Positions 19,801 through 34,000 of a DNA stretch of 64,000 bases are shown here, piece after piece. The notes below the pieces were generated by a model, which was given only the letters and a program-made list of their open reading frames with translations, was not told the origin of the DNA and did no database searches. The number at the start of each line of letters is the position of its first letter. Position 1 is the stretch's first letter. The stretch is from positions 38,540,819 to 38,604,818 of the forward strand of contig NC_089275.1 in assembly GCF_963678975.1 (NCBI RefSeq). The letters are read 5' to 3'. Origin of the DNA: Dysidea avara (Eukaryota > Porifera > Demospongiae > Dictyoceratida > Dysideidae). The position numbers and the translations under genes are program-made.

Positions 19801-22043
19801 TTATGAGCGATTATTCACGCAAAATTACACCAATATGTTGTCACGCCTACAGGTTAAACCGCGTATGGGAAGTAGCTGAAAATCGGTGGGTGAATAGGTT
19901 AACTATTGAACCTAAAACCTTTTGTGGTTTGAAAGAAATCGAGCTAAAAACCAGGAAGATACAACGAAAAAACCAACACTGCGTAACAATTACGCAATTG
20001 AGATTAGCTAATAAAAAAACGACTGCTTGCCACGCCTACCAGATAAACCTCTTGGGGTAATGCTTTGAAAATCGTTGTACAGATGGAGTAATCATCTTAG
20101 AAAGGCTCATCAATGGTGTAGAAGAATCAGACTTAAAGCCACGGAGTTATAACATGAAATCCAACTTGGTGCAGCAAGTGCGAGATCGAGATACTCTAAT
20201 AGAGCAGTCATCCTAATAGAGCAGTCACCCTGAAGAGAATTCAAGAGATCAGTTAGAAACAAGAAACCTGTATAGAGATCAGCTACACACAAGTCACCCT
20301 GTAGAGAGATCAGCTAGAAGAAGTTACCTTGTAGGGAGTTCATACAACTATGGAAAGAGATAGTTCAACTAGAAGAAATCACCTTGAAGAGTTCAGCTAC
20401 AAAGAAACCACCATGTAGAGATTTCAGTTACAAACAAATCGCCCTTTAGAGAGATCAATAGAAGAAGTTACCTTGCAGAGAGTTCAGCTACAAAGAAACC
20501 ATCATGTAGAGAGTTCAGCTACAAACAAATCTCCCTGTATAGAGCTTAGCTAGGAGAAGCTACCTTGTAGAGAGTTCAGCTACAAAGAAACCACCATGTA
20601 GAGAGTTCAGCTACAAACAAATCTCCCTGTAGAGAGATCAGCTAGAAGAAGTTACCTTGTAGAGAGTTCAGCTTCAAACAAATCACCCTGTAGAAAGATC
20701 AGCTAGAAGAAGTCACCTTGTAGAGAGTTCAGTTACAAAGAAACGACCATGTAGAGAGCTCAGCTACAAACTAGTGACCTTGTAGAGACATCAGCTAGAA
20801 GAAGTTACCTTGTAGAGAGTTCAGCTACAAAGAAACTATTCTTTAAAGAGCTCAGCTGCAAACTAGTGACCTTGTAGAGACATCAGCTAGAAGAAGTTGC
20901 CTTGTAGAGAGTTCAGCTACAAAGAAACTATTCTTTAAAGAGCTCAGCTGCAAACAAATCACCTGTACAGAATTCAGCTACAAACAAATCGCCCTGTAGA
21001 AAGATCAGCTAGAAGAAGTTACCTTGTAGAGAGTTCAGTTACAAAGAAACCACCATGTAGAGAATTCAGCTACAAACTAGTGACCCTGTAAAGACATCAG
21101 CTAGAAGAAGTTGCCTTGTAGAGAGTTCAGCTACAAAGAAACCATTCTGTAAAGAGTTCAGCTGCAAACAAATAACCTATACAGAATTCAGCTACAAACA
21201 AATCACCCTGTAGAGAGATCAGCTAGAAGAAGTTACCTTGTAGAGAGTTCAGCTACAAAGAAACCATCATTTAGAGAGTTCAGCTTCAAACAAATCACCT
21301 GTGGAGAGTTCAGTTACAAACAAATCTCCCTGTAGAGAGATCAGCTAGAAGAAGTTACCTTGTAGTGAGTTCAGCTACAAACAAATCACCCTGTAGAAAG
21401 ATCAGCAAGAAGAAGTCACCTTGTAGAAAGTTCAGTTACAAAGAAACCACCATGTAGAGAGTTCAGCTACAAACTAGTGACCTTGTAGAGACATCAGCTA
21501 GAAACGTTACCTTGTAGAGAGTTCAGGTACAAAGAAACCATTCTGTAAAAAGCTCAGCTGCAAACAAATCACCAGTACAGAATTCAGCTACAAACAAATC
21601 ACCCTGTAGAGAGATCAGCTAGAAGAAGTTTCCTTGTAGATCGTTCAGCTACGAACAAATCACCCTGTAGGGAGATCAGCTACCTTGTAGAGAGTTCAGC
21701 TACAAAGAAACCACCATGTAGAGAATTCAGCTGCAAAGAAATCACCCTGTATAAAATTCTGCCACAAACAAATTGCCCTGTAGAAAGATCAGTTAGAAGA
21801 AGTTACCTTGTAGAGAGTTCATTTATAAAGAAACCATTCTGTAAAGAGCTCAGCTGCAAACAAATCACCTGTACAGAATTCAGCTACAAACAAATCACCC
21901 TATAGAGAGATCAGCTAGAAGAAGTTACCTTGTAGATCGTTCAGCTACAAACAATTCTGTAGAGAGAGCATCTAGAAGAAGTCACCTTGTAGAGTGTTCA
22001 GTTACAAAGAAACCACCATGGAGATATCTGTAATCAATATATG

Positions 22044-22093
<50 letters not shown>

Positions 22094-25000
22094 ACATTAA
22101 ACTGATAAAATATTTAAAGTACATCTACTTCATCTTTTCTTCTTCCTGTGGTAAAGAAAAAAAAGATAGGTTAAAAAAGTCCCAAATCCGGTCTATGCTG
22201 GCTTTGGGGTATACAAATACAAAAAGAAATGAAATCTAATCCAAAACAGCCAAGCTGTAAAAAAAGTGTGTGGCCCTCAAAAAGGCTATGGTGAAAAAGG
22301 AGTGAAATCCAAGGTGGCGGCCAAGAAATGGCTGTGATGGTAGGTTAATGGTAAAAATTTTAATAACGACAATTCAGGTGAATTTATGTGCCGCTTGGCG
22401 CCATTTCTTGGCCACCACCTTGGATTTCACATCTTTTTTCACCATAGCCTTTTTGAGGGCTGCACACTTTTTTACAGCTTGGCTGTTTGGATTAGATAGT
22501 AATAAACACACTACACTGCCATTGATATTAAAAAGATTAAAATTTGACTTCAACACTTCACAAAACAAGATCAAGATATAGTTAGACTATTAGAATAGTA
22601 TTTTGCTCTAATACAACAGTCAGGACATACATATAAACTCTGATAAAACAGTTAGCCCTTGGGTGTAATCATGACTTTGCAATCATAGTCTTGAGCATAA
22701 TATGCTACATTCTAGCACTGCTCAAAACAGGGGTGGATTCAGGGGTTCAAGGGTCCGCTTAGCTTTCTATTGGAACCTTAGTATTAGGTACTTGATGAGC
22801 TACTGACAAGTAAGTTTTTCCTAGATTTTGTAAAGTCAATTATCAGTCAAAGAAATACTTGTGTTACAAAGAGATTTTATTTCACTTTACAGAAAATCAT
22901 TTTAAACTGCTATCCAAGCATTTTCATACACAATATGCACCTCTAAAATAATTATCTTTTGGTGTAAAAAGTGATTACAGTATTTCTATAGGCTTCAGAT
23001 GCATTAGAAGCCAAAATAACAGTGAAACATTGCTGGAGTGTGATTTTTTTGCTATGAAATATTACTATTAGGTAAAACTACAATTACCATTTACCCTGTT
23101 TCAAGTCTGGATCTGTCCCTGGAAAAGCAAAACATGCTGTGTTAAAGGACAATCGGATCAAGCCTAATTGTATATAAGATCTCCTCGCCAAACAAAGATG
23201 CATACACAAACATTATTATACTAACCATCTGCTGAGTCACTGTTAGTCATCACTTCTACAAGTACAGTACGATCAACTGGTCCTGATAATACCAGTTCAA
23301 ATTCCATGGAAGAATCAGTTTCAAAGTTGGACACTGTCTGATCAGCAAACTGTATGGTAACAGGAGCTAAAGGAGAAGATATACATGTACATGTGACAGA
23401 GTACAAGAAGAAATAATTTATTTATGTGTGCTAGTAGCTATGCACTGCCAACATATTATATGCACACATAATAACTACACATGTTAATGCTAATGAGCTT
23501 CAATTTAATGCTGAAATTTACACAGCTATAATGGCCTAAAATCCCATTTCTTGGTGCCAAGCAAGCATGCTTTTCAATTATGTATAACCCCAAGAGTTCA
23601 GGCCTACACATTGGTCCCCATATATAAGGTTTTGTGAAAATATTTCCACACAATGATACACAGATGAGACACTATTGTAATAAGACAATTCACCTGTATC
23701 AGTGATTATTCCTACTGATCGAAGCGGTGATATTAGTCTAACATTAGTGTCAAAGCGTCTCAAGATCATGTTGAAATTTTCAGAACTTTCATTTAGACAA
23801 TCATTTGTAATAGGAATGTTTACAATTTTTGTGGTATCACCAATTTCAAAAGTAATATTTTCAATTCTATCACTGTAATCCATGTCACCTCCTGTTAATA
23901 AATAATGTAAGCATACAAACAATCCAAATTACCAACATACCCTGTGCTTGTCTAGGGATGGTCTCCTCACTAAACACTTGTACAGTTACTGGACTATCTG
24001 AAGATCCAACCAACTCAATAACAAATGTAATGAAGCCATTGGACTCTGGAGCAGTGCTGGAATCACTTTGGAATCTCACTCCTGTGTGTTAATGTGTGTA
24101 CACTGTCATTTATATGTGCACATGTATGCATAAAAATTGGACTATTAATCTGTGTGGTGACTGTGGTCACTACCACCATACTGTACCTGGTTCATCATTG
24201 TCAACTATTGTACCAGTGGCTCTCATTGGATCTACAATCTCCACTAAATCTGGTGTGTCATCTGTTCTCTTGAGAACTAGTCCAAAAACTTCACTGCCTT
24301 CATCAATGGTATCTTCGGTTATATTAATGGAAACTTCTGCACTAGTGTCTCCAACACCAAATGTGACATCAAAGGCACCAGAAACATAATCATCATCAGC
24401 TACATACAACAGTACCCATGATGGATTCATACATGCATTATCTACCATAATTCATTTCATTTTTGTACAAAAATGTTTCATTTTTGTGTAAAATAGTTTC
24501 ATAGGTTGACTGCTCTAATACGGTATCTCAATCTTCTACAAAATTGTGGTTTGTATAATTTTTTGCATATGAAAAAGTTTTGCAGGAAAAATAAAGGGGA
24601 TTGCAGTATGTACACTGAACAGAAAATATTTTACAAGCCTGTACATTTACATAGGAAACTTCCTATATGTGCAGCAATGTACCTGTGGCCATTCCCAACT
24701 CCAATCCAGATCCAGATCCTGATCCCACATCATCATCATCTTCAGTGCACACTTGTACAGTAAATGATACATCAGCAGGTCTGTTGGTTTCTAGAAAGAA
24801 TATCAAACTACCGGCTGACTCGTCATCTCTGACCACAGTAGTGTTGAACCTCACAGTCACTGTAAAGAGATATCACTCTATAAAATTACTTTTTTACACA
24901 AGCAGCTATCATTATGAAAGGATCAGTACTGTTATTTCTTACATGGAGTGTCATCATCAATGATGATGCCCAGTGAAGTGTTTTGTTCTGCTAATGTGAC

Positions 25001-28000
25001 AGGTTGATCAGGTAATTCATCTATTCTTACATGAAACATTTCAGTGTCTTCAATCACAAGATCAGGAACAACTGGTACAGTTATATTAACCATGGTAACT
25101 CCAGCTGGGAATGTTACATTAACCACAGTTGGTGTGTAATCATCATCTTCTGTATAGCAATGAAAATCTTCATAATAAATTCAGCCAATCAAAAATAAAA
25201 TATACGCACATATTAAACACATTTTGACCAAATAAGTTGTAAAGACTTTTTGTAGGTAAGTTTCTGACCATGAATACTTATTATGTTACTATGCAGTAAA
25301 TGTTAATTTTCCATATTATGTGCTTGCATACTTCTTGCAGACACCGGATCAGTCTCTCCTGAAGTGACTTGAACAGTGAAAGGTTCATCAGATGGAAATG
25401 ATGAAATAAGAGTGAAAGTTGCAACACCATCAGATTCATCAACTGTAGTTGAATTGAACAAGAACTCAACACCTAATAGGTAGGAGAATCACATTAATAC
25501 ATTTCGTCAACTACATAATGGTGTTGTATTCTCACTAGGTATTTCATTATCAAAAATGGTCCCCACAGCGACTGATGGATCAGCAAAGATCACATTATAA
25601 GGACTATCTGGAATATTCTTCAGAAAAACTTCAAATGTTTCATCAGCCTCAGCAATATCATCATTAGTGATAGGAACAGCAAAGACTTGACGGTTATCTC
25701 CATTGTTAAATGTGATGTTGGTCACCACACTAGTATAGTCTACATCAGCTAGTGATGGAATAAAATATAAATATAATGTATCAGTAAATGTATGCTCTAT
25801 TTGGGAGTTTGCAGATTACATTTGTCAAAATAATAATGTTGCACTGTGCAGATACTGACAATAAAACCATAATTGAGACACACCTAGTAATTCTGTAGAG
25901 GGCAGTCATATCGTTATTATATGTGATCCGGTCTGCAAATAGGGGTCTTATAGCCTTTCCAAATTGTCAAGTTTGACTATATAAATCTTAACTCCTCATG
26001 TTTTTAACCTATCACCTTCATATTAGACCAAGCCATAGTGCTATGTTAGGGGTATGCGGTGACTAAATTTCAGGGTGATACCACATTCACAAGTTAAGTT
26101 ACAGGTTGCCAAGTACAGACAATTGAAAAGGCTATAAGACTCCTTTTCACAGACCAGATCGCATATATAAAAAACAAACCTTCAGCAGAGAGATCAATGT
26201 CTCTTGTACACACTTGCACAGTAAATGGATTATCAGATGTCACCAGTGATATGACAGTGAACAGTATGGAACCATCAGACTCTACAGCACTACTAGTGTC
26301 ATTCAGGAATCTGACAACTGAAAGAATAAAGCATATACAACATCAGAAGTATCACTGAATAGTGTGGAGTTTAATGTCTATACAATTATAATGAAAACCA
26401 AAAACAAATGCAAATACTATAACTACAGTTTGCTTGAACTATAGACCAAAGTATTATTTATACAATATTCTTACTGAGATCATCATCATCAATGATAATA
26501 CCACCTGCCATGGATGGTTCCCCAATTAAGACATTATCAGGAGTTGAATTACTTGTCTTCAGTAAGCCAACAAAAGTCTCATCTTTCTCATGTACTTCAT
26601 CATCAGTTACACTAACAACCACAGACACACATGTTTCACCAGGAGCAAATGTGACAGTTTCACTGGAAATAGCAGTGTAGTCTCTGCTATCTGTAAGTAC
26701 AATGTTCATATGTGAAGAAGATATACTGCAGCATCAACTGCAAGCATATATTAATGTTGCATGTATAGCAAGATAATTATAGAAATATTAACAGGGAAAG
26801 TTTTGTTAATTCTCTTCATTATAGTTAGTAATGTTTGTTACTGTACCATGAAGGTTATCTTTCATTGCTGTCATGATAACTTAGAACTACTGGTTGTATC
26901 AGTGGCTAAAAAACTGTATCTTCTACAGGTATGAAATCCAGGGGGAGGGGGGATTTTGTGCTTGAAGTATAGTTGTGTTTTTGTTTTTTGTACTCTATAT
27001 TGTTATGATTGTCCAAATAGCTAAAGTGAAGAGAGGACTTCTGTAGCAAAGTTCCAGTGGAAGGGAAGACTGAATGGCATTCTCACTGATTAGCTTGGTC
27101 AGGGGAGGGGGGGATACTCTTCAGGAAATTTTTCAAAAATAGCTGTGATGAGATTGAATTTGAAAGGAAATAATTGGGATCTGGAAGCACTTTTAAGGAA
27201 ATAGTGAACTAAAGGGGGTGAAATTGAATAGATTGTAGTTGCAGGGTTTGAAAGCAATTATTAAAATAATGTTTTATTAATTTAATAGTGAAAGAAAATT
27301 TAAAAGTAATAATGTTTTACGCCGTTTGGATTGCAAATCAAATGGTGGAGAAAACAGCTATCTCAAGGTTGGATTTTTAGGTACTTTTAGTCAAAAGAGA
27401 TTTAAGGTGCACACATACATATATGTAACATTCAATTGACTTGCAGCTTGCTATTTTAGTGTGACTTTTGCAACTAACCTCATCACAATTTACAACTATA
27501 TAGCCAAAAGTAACTTCCTTTTTTATAGCACCTGGGTTGGATACAGTTTTGGTTATATTTAAATCAAGTTTCCTATACAATGTATATGAAAAATATTAGT
27601 AAACTAACCATAAGTGTGAAAAAATTTGGTACAAAGTATTTCCTATATTAGGGGTAGTTAATCTTACTGACTGATCTAGACAAGTAGCAAAATACCTAAT
27701 GATATGGGTTTTTATTTTTCACATTTACACCATACATTCCAGAGACATGCCTTTTTCCATAATGATATTGCAGGAGATAAAATTCATGGCTTACCTTTAA
27801 TTTGCTCCACTGTATATTTATACTGTACCAATTCTTTACCGTCTAGTTCAAGATGACATGATTTATATATACACTGGCTACTGCATGAAAAATGAAGCAG
27901 AAACTGCTTGTAAATTTCAGTACAGTATGTGCCTGCCTCTTAGGGTCAGAATCAGCTGATTGATTACAGGCATATTTCAAGTACTGTTCTTTATGCTCAA

Positions 28001-31000
28001 AATTGTGTAATAGGCAGAACATGACCATCTACTCCAATGCATGTTACATACCAAGTCACTTAACTCATTCAGATTTTGTGTTTATGCATAAAGTGTCCAA
28101 AACGCAAGGAAATGAAGAGTTTACAGAGGTGGATTCAGGGGGGAGGGGTGCACCATGGACACAGTAGTAGGTAGATGCTAAAGATACTTAGTATGTGTCA
28201 GGACTGAAATTTTTGATGTAGAGTAGTTTATGGGCAAAACATCTTAATCATACTGAATTGTACTTTCTAAGTCAAGTTCTAAGTAGTCTGCATTGATCAA
28301 GAGTTGCATGGACCAGTGACAGCAAGAGTTAATAATATAGAGAGGCATACAAAGGACTCTCCATATTATGAAGGACTTTCTTCTCCATATTATTAATCCT
28401 TAGTGACAGTCATAAGTTGTGAGCCTAAAATAAATCATCATATAGAATGGCATACAAAGAACCACGTGCATTTCATTTACAAAAAAATCTCAGTAGGCAA
28501 AATATGCTCATGGCCATGGAATGATGTTGTGGATGAAGGTTTTCTTGCATACTCAGCAACTGTGGAGGATTCTTAATAGTGTTAGACTACATGTGGCAAC
28601 TATTCTATTAGAGTATTTGACTGACTGCTCTATTAGACTATCTCAATCTTGTATAATTTTTTGTTTGTATTATTTTGGGGGGATGGAAACTAGCCAAGCT
28701 GAATAATCATTACCTTATTTTAAAAAAAAATTAAAGCTGAGAAACTGGTGAACCCCTAGAAACATGCCTAATGGTAATGTTATTTGGAGTAGGGAGGATG
28801 GAGCAACCTATGCATAAAAAAAATTGAACCAATTTCTGTCAAGGAATCAAAACACCTGTTACACAAATACAGTAGATTATATAAATATTCTCAGGCATTA
28901 ATCATATTACTTATAAAAGCATTTACATTGTAAATAGTACAGTACACACCTTCAGCTGATAGTGGGTCAGATTCTTGTGTACAGAACTCCACAGAAGTTG
29001 GTTCATCAAAAGCTTGTGATAATTGTATAGTAAAAGTGATACTGCCATTTCCCTCTGGTGCAGAATAAGAACTCTCCTTAAATGACACCATTATTATTGG
29101 TGTGGGAGAGAGGGAAGGACTGGGGCTGGGAGAAGGCCTGGGGCTGGGAGAAGGCCTGGAGCTGGGAGAAGGACTGGGACTGGGTGAAGGACTGGGGCTG
29201 GGTGAAGGACTGGGAATAAAGGTAGTGATCACTGGAGGTAGAAGAGTAGTCATTGGAGGTGGAGTAGTCATTGGAGGTGGAGTAGTCATTGGAGGTGGAG
29301 TAGTTGGTGATGGGGTAGGACGATCCTTACATACACACATTGTGGTCCTTTCTTCCATTGTAGGAGGTAACTGAACTGGTAACCCCATACCATCATCAAG
29401 ATCATCTGTGGATTAAATAACAACATGTTGATACGTATGAGACAAATATAAAGTACTGTTTGGTGTTTGCCCTGTATACCTATTATTTTCACATCAGCAA
29501 AGGATGGATTGCCAGCTGAGACATTGAGTTTCTGAGTAGGTATAGGAATGGCTAGCAACAAGCCAAATGTCTCATTTCCTTCCCTGATGTCATCATCAAT
29601 GACTACAATACAAACACTGCTTCGTGATTGTCCTGGCACAAAGTTTGCTGTGTAAATGCCACTCTCAAAGTCTTCGTTAGTTAAAATTAAACAAGACATA
29701 ATACACAAAGATAATGTAGTAGGCATATTTCTGATTCTTTAATACCTCTAGCTGATGGTGTGAAAGGATCCGTAATGACCCGAACTGTAAATTCTTCCCT
29801 CACTTCTCCCACTACCACCAGTGTCACTGATAACATAGTACATGATTCTTGTACTGTGTAGAATGATCTCTCAATGTGAACTGTAATTGGGGCTAATGAA
29901 AGGTACACAATTTTGGATTTACAAGCAATTACATACTATGTGACAATTAACTTACGAGTTGCTGGTGGCCTTGGAGTGGGTTGCTTTTCATCTACGTATT
30001 ACAATACACAGTTTATTAATTTTATTCTATCTACAAAAGACAACATGCATACCATCTTTAATGAAAATAGTAGCACCTGAAGGATCTCCTAGTTTTACAC
30101 CATTTTCTTTATGATGGTTTGGTATGGACAACTGCACTCTAAATGCTTCTGTTCCCTCCAACAGTTTATCATCAAATATTTGAACTTTTATATAAACCAC
30201 ATTTTGTTTTCCAGGTACATATGCAAAGAATAGACCAGTTTGTACATCAGCACTGCTTGCTGCAGAAAGCAAAATATTGATGCATAAATGCAATTGATAT
30301 ATTAAATATCTAAGAGACCTGCAAAAACATTTCCCCTTTGAACATGCGTTCTCTATGTTAGGCACCAGCCTATTATACCTTTAATTTTGTGTATTATGCT
30401 ATGCTGCATGTTCCAGAATCCAGCCTATTATGCTCAATTTTATGTCCTTGTTTTGGTTTATTAAAGATTAATTAATATTTCTGTATTATGAAATTAGGAA
30501 GCACTGAATTAATCATTGTACTCCAATGAAACAGTAATGTTATATAGCTGATGGCTGCACTAATATACTAGAGTTGTTGACTGTTCTATTAAAGGGACTC
30601 AATCTTTGAGATATGCATTTTACAGGCATGAATTTATAACAAAACATAATTATACCATATGTATACTATTTTATCATTACATGTGATGCTTATACATTAT
30701 ACTCATAACTATAACAGCATTATCAACATGTGAACAACTACTGGTAGTATGTTCTAATATCTGCAAGGGTGGCTCCAGAAATTTTGGTGACAGGTTTCCA
30801 ATTTTTCTGTTGCACGCACACAAATGGGTCTGGAGACATGCTCTCCTAGAACTTTTTTGAAATATATATATATATATATACGTATTATTATTCTGAAATT
30901 GAATCTGGTAACATTTATTACATTTCAATCATAATATGGTAGGAGGTGATTGATATTGGCTGCTTTGGTTGGCTTCTGTTGGCATAGTATCAAGAGCAGA

Positions 31001-34000
31001 CTAAAGAGGTAAGAGGTGGAGCTTTGTGAAGTTTGAGCCATACAACAGACATGCATCAATGCCATTTGGGGGTCTGAGGGCATGCTCCTAGGAAACAGTT
31101 TAGGTCTTAACCACTCTGAAAAACGATTTTTGATTATTTTTATTGTGTTGATAGTTGGTGTAGTAAACTAAGCAACACTAAAAAGTCTGTTCTATTAGGT
31201 TAGCTGACTGTTCTATTAGAGTATTGTATATACCTTTGCAAATCTCAGAAACCTCAGATGTCCCTGGATCCACCCTTAATCTGTGTGCTTAATAGAGGAA
31301 TTGTAATTACTATCCCACTAGGGACTTGTGTAAGCATAAGGAGCCAGAATCTTGATGAGCAAGGCAAAATCCCAGACCCAAATAGTATGTGGTGACACTA
31401 TTTGACACACACGGCTAGCTATTTAGTGTAGCTGTATGTGGCTTCAGTGGTCATGTGTTTTATAACCATTATTATACTAAAAAAATATTTTGACACCATA
31501 ATATCCCTTTTGTAAGAAAAATAATACATTTTATAAAGACATTAATGTTTTATTAAAGTTTGTGTATCTAAAGTTATTAATAATTCACACAATATATGTT
31601 TGAAATGATACAAAGCCATTAACTGGCACATATAATTGAGTCTGCTTTTATTTTCTCTTCCTAAAATTCAAAAGCTTCTGCATGTAAATACCATTTCTGA
31701 ATTCCACTAATTATGCAAATGTGTAAAGTGTACTAGCTAATTTTTTACTCAGACATTTGCATTACGTATATGTATAAATCAATACAAACCTGCATTAGGT
31801 GAAAACTTGTATGATACAAATACTTTGTATTTAAATGAAATTGGATATCTCCTTTTGATATTACTGTTGATTATCACTTTTAATGAAGCATAGTCTGTAG
31901 ATTCATCAACCATGTATTTGTCTTTACTGAACTGTACCGTAATTGCTAAACAGACATAAATGTAACATGCACAGCAAACACATACGATAAGTTCTCACTT
32001 GGTGATGGAGGCTGTTTATCATCTGTAAATAATCAAAGGTGTACATGTAATGTTAAATACCATTAGATTATTACTGCTAGATATACAGTGGAGCAGTAGC
32101 TCTACAGTAGTGTGTAAAGATGAGAGAGTCCCAACTTAATCCTCTAGAAACAAACTGACCACAAAAGATTCTGTGTCCTCCAAAGGGTGGTTAATAGTAA
32201 TCATTATGACCTCATACCATTTTTGCAGCTTCAAATATTACAATTTATATCACCATGGAAACTGTATTGTACTTACAGAGAACAAAATTAATGTTTATTT
32301 GCCAAGTTGTATGTTGTGTATAATCCAAACATTTTTAACCACGTAACACTTGGTGTGTTCTGGAACTTGTTCCATTTCTTTACTATGGTGGCTACTGTAT
32401 CTTAAATAAACATTATTATTAGTACCACTATGATTGTAGTTACTAACTAGGGCTCTGTAATATATAGTCATACTATGTATTACCACAATACTATATCTAA
32501 TCAAAAACAGCCAAGCTGTAAAAAAAGGTGCGGCCCCCAAAAAGGCCATGGTGAAAAAAGATGTGAAATCCAAGGTGGCGGCCAAGAAATGGCTGTGATG
32601 GTAGGTTAATGGTTACATTTTAATAACGACAATTAAGGTGAATTTGGTGTCAAGACCAAGCGGCACAAAATTCACCTGAATTGTCGTTATTAAAATGTAA
32701 CCATTAACCTACCATCACAGCCATTTCTTGGCCGCCACCTTGGATTTCACATCTTTTTTCACCATGGCCTTTTTGGGGGCCGCACCTTTTTTTTACAGCT
32801 TGGCTGTTTTTGATTAGATATCACTTCTTTTTGTATTTGTATACTGCAAAGCCGGCCTATGGCTGGCTTTGGGGCTTTTTTAACCCATGTGTTTTTTTCT
32901 TTACTACAGGAAGAAGAAAAGAACTTAAAGAAGAATTTTAGTGCTTCAATTATTTTTGATTTTATTAGTAATTATACAAATTATATACATATATTTATTA
33001 CATGCCCATTATGCCCCACAGGATATTTTCTTGCAGCTGATCTCTCTACTGGGTGACTTGAAATGTAGCTGAACTATATACAGGATGGTTTCTTTGTAGC
33101 TGAACTCTCTACAAGGTAACCTCTTCTAGCTGGTCTCTCTACAGGGTATTTTGTTTCTAGCTGAACTCTCTACAGGTGATTTGTTTGCAGCTAAACTCTC
33201 TACATGGTGGTGTCTTTGTAGCCGAACTCTCTACATGATGGTTTCTTTGTAGCTGAACTCTCTATAAGGTGACTTCGTCTAGCTGAACTCTATACAGGGT
33301 GATTTTTTTGTAGCTGAACTCTCTGCAGGGTGATTTGTTTGCAGCTGAACTGTCTACATGATGGTTTCTTTGTAGCTGAACTCTCTACAAGGTGACTTCG
33401 TCCAGCTGATCTCTCTACGGGGTGATTTGTTTCTAGCTGAACTCTCCACAGGTGATTTGTTTGCAGCTAAACTCTCTACATGGTGGTTTCTTTGTAGCTG
33501 AACTCCCTACATGATGGTTTCTTTGTAGCTGAACTCTCTACAAGGTAACTTCTTCTCTACAGGGTGATTTGTTGTAGTTGAATTCTCTACAAGGTGGTTT
33601 GTATGAGGCTGAACTCTCTACATGGCGGTTTCTTTGTAGCTGAACTCTCTACAGAGTGATTTGTTTGCAGCTGAACTCTCTACATGATGGTTTCTTTGTA
33701 ACTGAACACTCTACAAGGTGACTTCTTCTAGCTGATCTTTCTACAGGGTGAATTGTTGTAGCTGAACTATCTACAAGGTAACTTCTTCTAGCTGATCTCT
33801 ATACAGGCTGATTTGTTTGTAGTTGAATTCTGTACAGGTGGTTTCTTTGTAGCTGAACTCTGTACATGATGGTTTCTTTGTAGCTGAACTCTTTACAAGG
33901 TGACTTCTTCTAGCTGAACTCTCTACGGGGTAATTTCTTTGTAGCTGAACTCTCTATATGATGGTTTCTTTGTAACTGAACTCTCTACAAGGTAACTTCT

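Larger units (their letters stand above)
19391..22498 (+). mobile_element. Composite repeat element, left copy
   Basis: Order on this strand: the end TATCAAG, a GACACACGGTAGTGTGTC hairpin, a unique block to about 20190, a tandem array of a roughly 31-bp unit to about 22015, a TA run and linker, then a fold-back end (about 22234-22498) finishing GGATTAGATA. The same order appears inverted at 32494-37247, which defines the unit. It sits in an intron of gene 2 between the halves of domain 10. No transposase is recognisable. The terminal hairpin, internal minisatellite and lack of coding sequence recall non-autonomous Helitron/HINE elements, but the ends do not give a clean CTRR, so the class is open. 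Confidence 0.7.

Noticed and set aside
20190..22015. Centromeric or telomeric satellite
   Set aside because: The array is dispersed as part of a mobile element (a second inverted copy 10 kb away), lies inside a gene intron and lacks a telomere-type unit.
22231..22498. CRISPR-like or array interpretation of repeated AAGGTGGCGGCCAAG segments
   Set aside because: These are the two arms of a hairpin, present only as inverted pairs; there are no spacers and the genome is eukaryotic.
29102..29374. Plus-strand open frame rich in Gly-Leu-Gly-Glu repeats
   Set aside because: It is the antisense shadow of the Ser-Pro/TTPPPM repeat in gene 2 hinge D; the minus strand has splice sites and homologues in genes 1 and 3.
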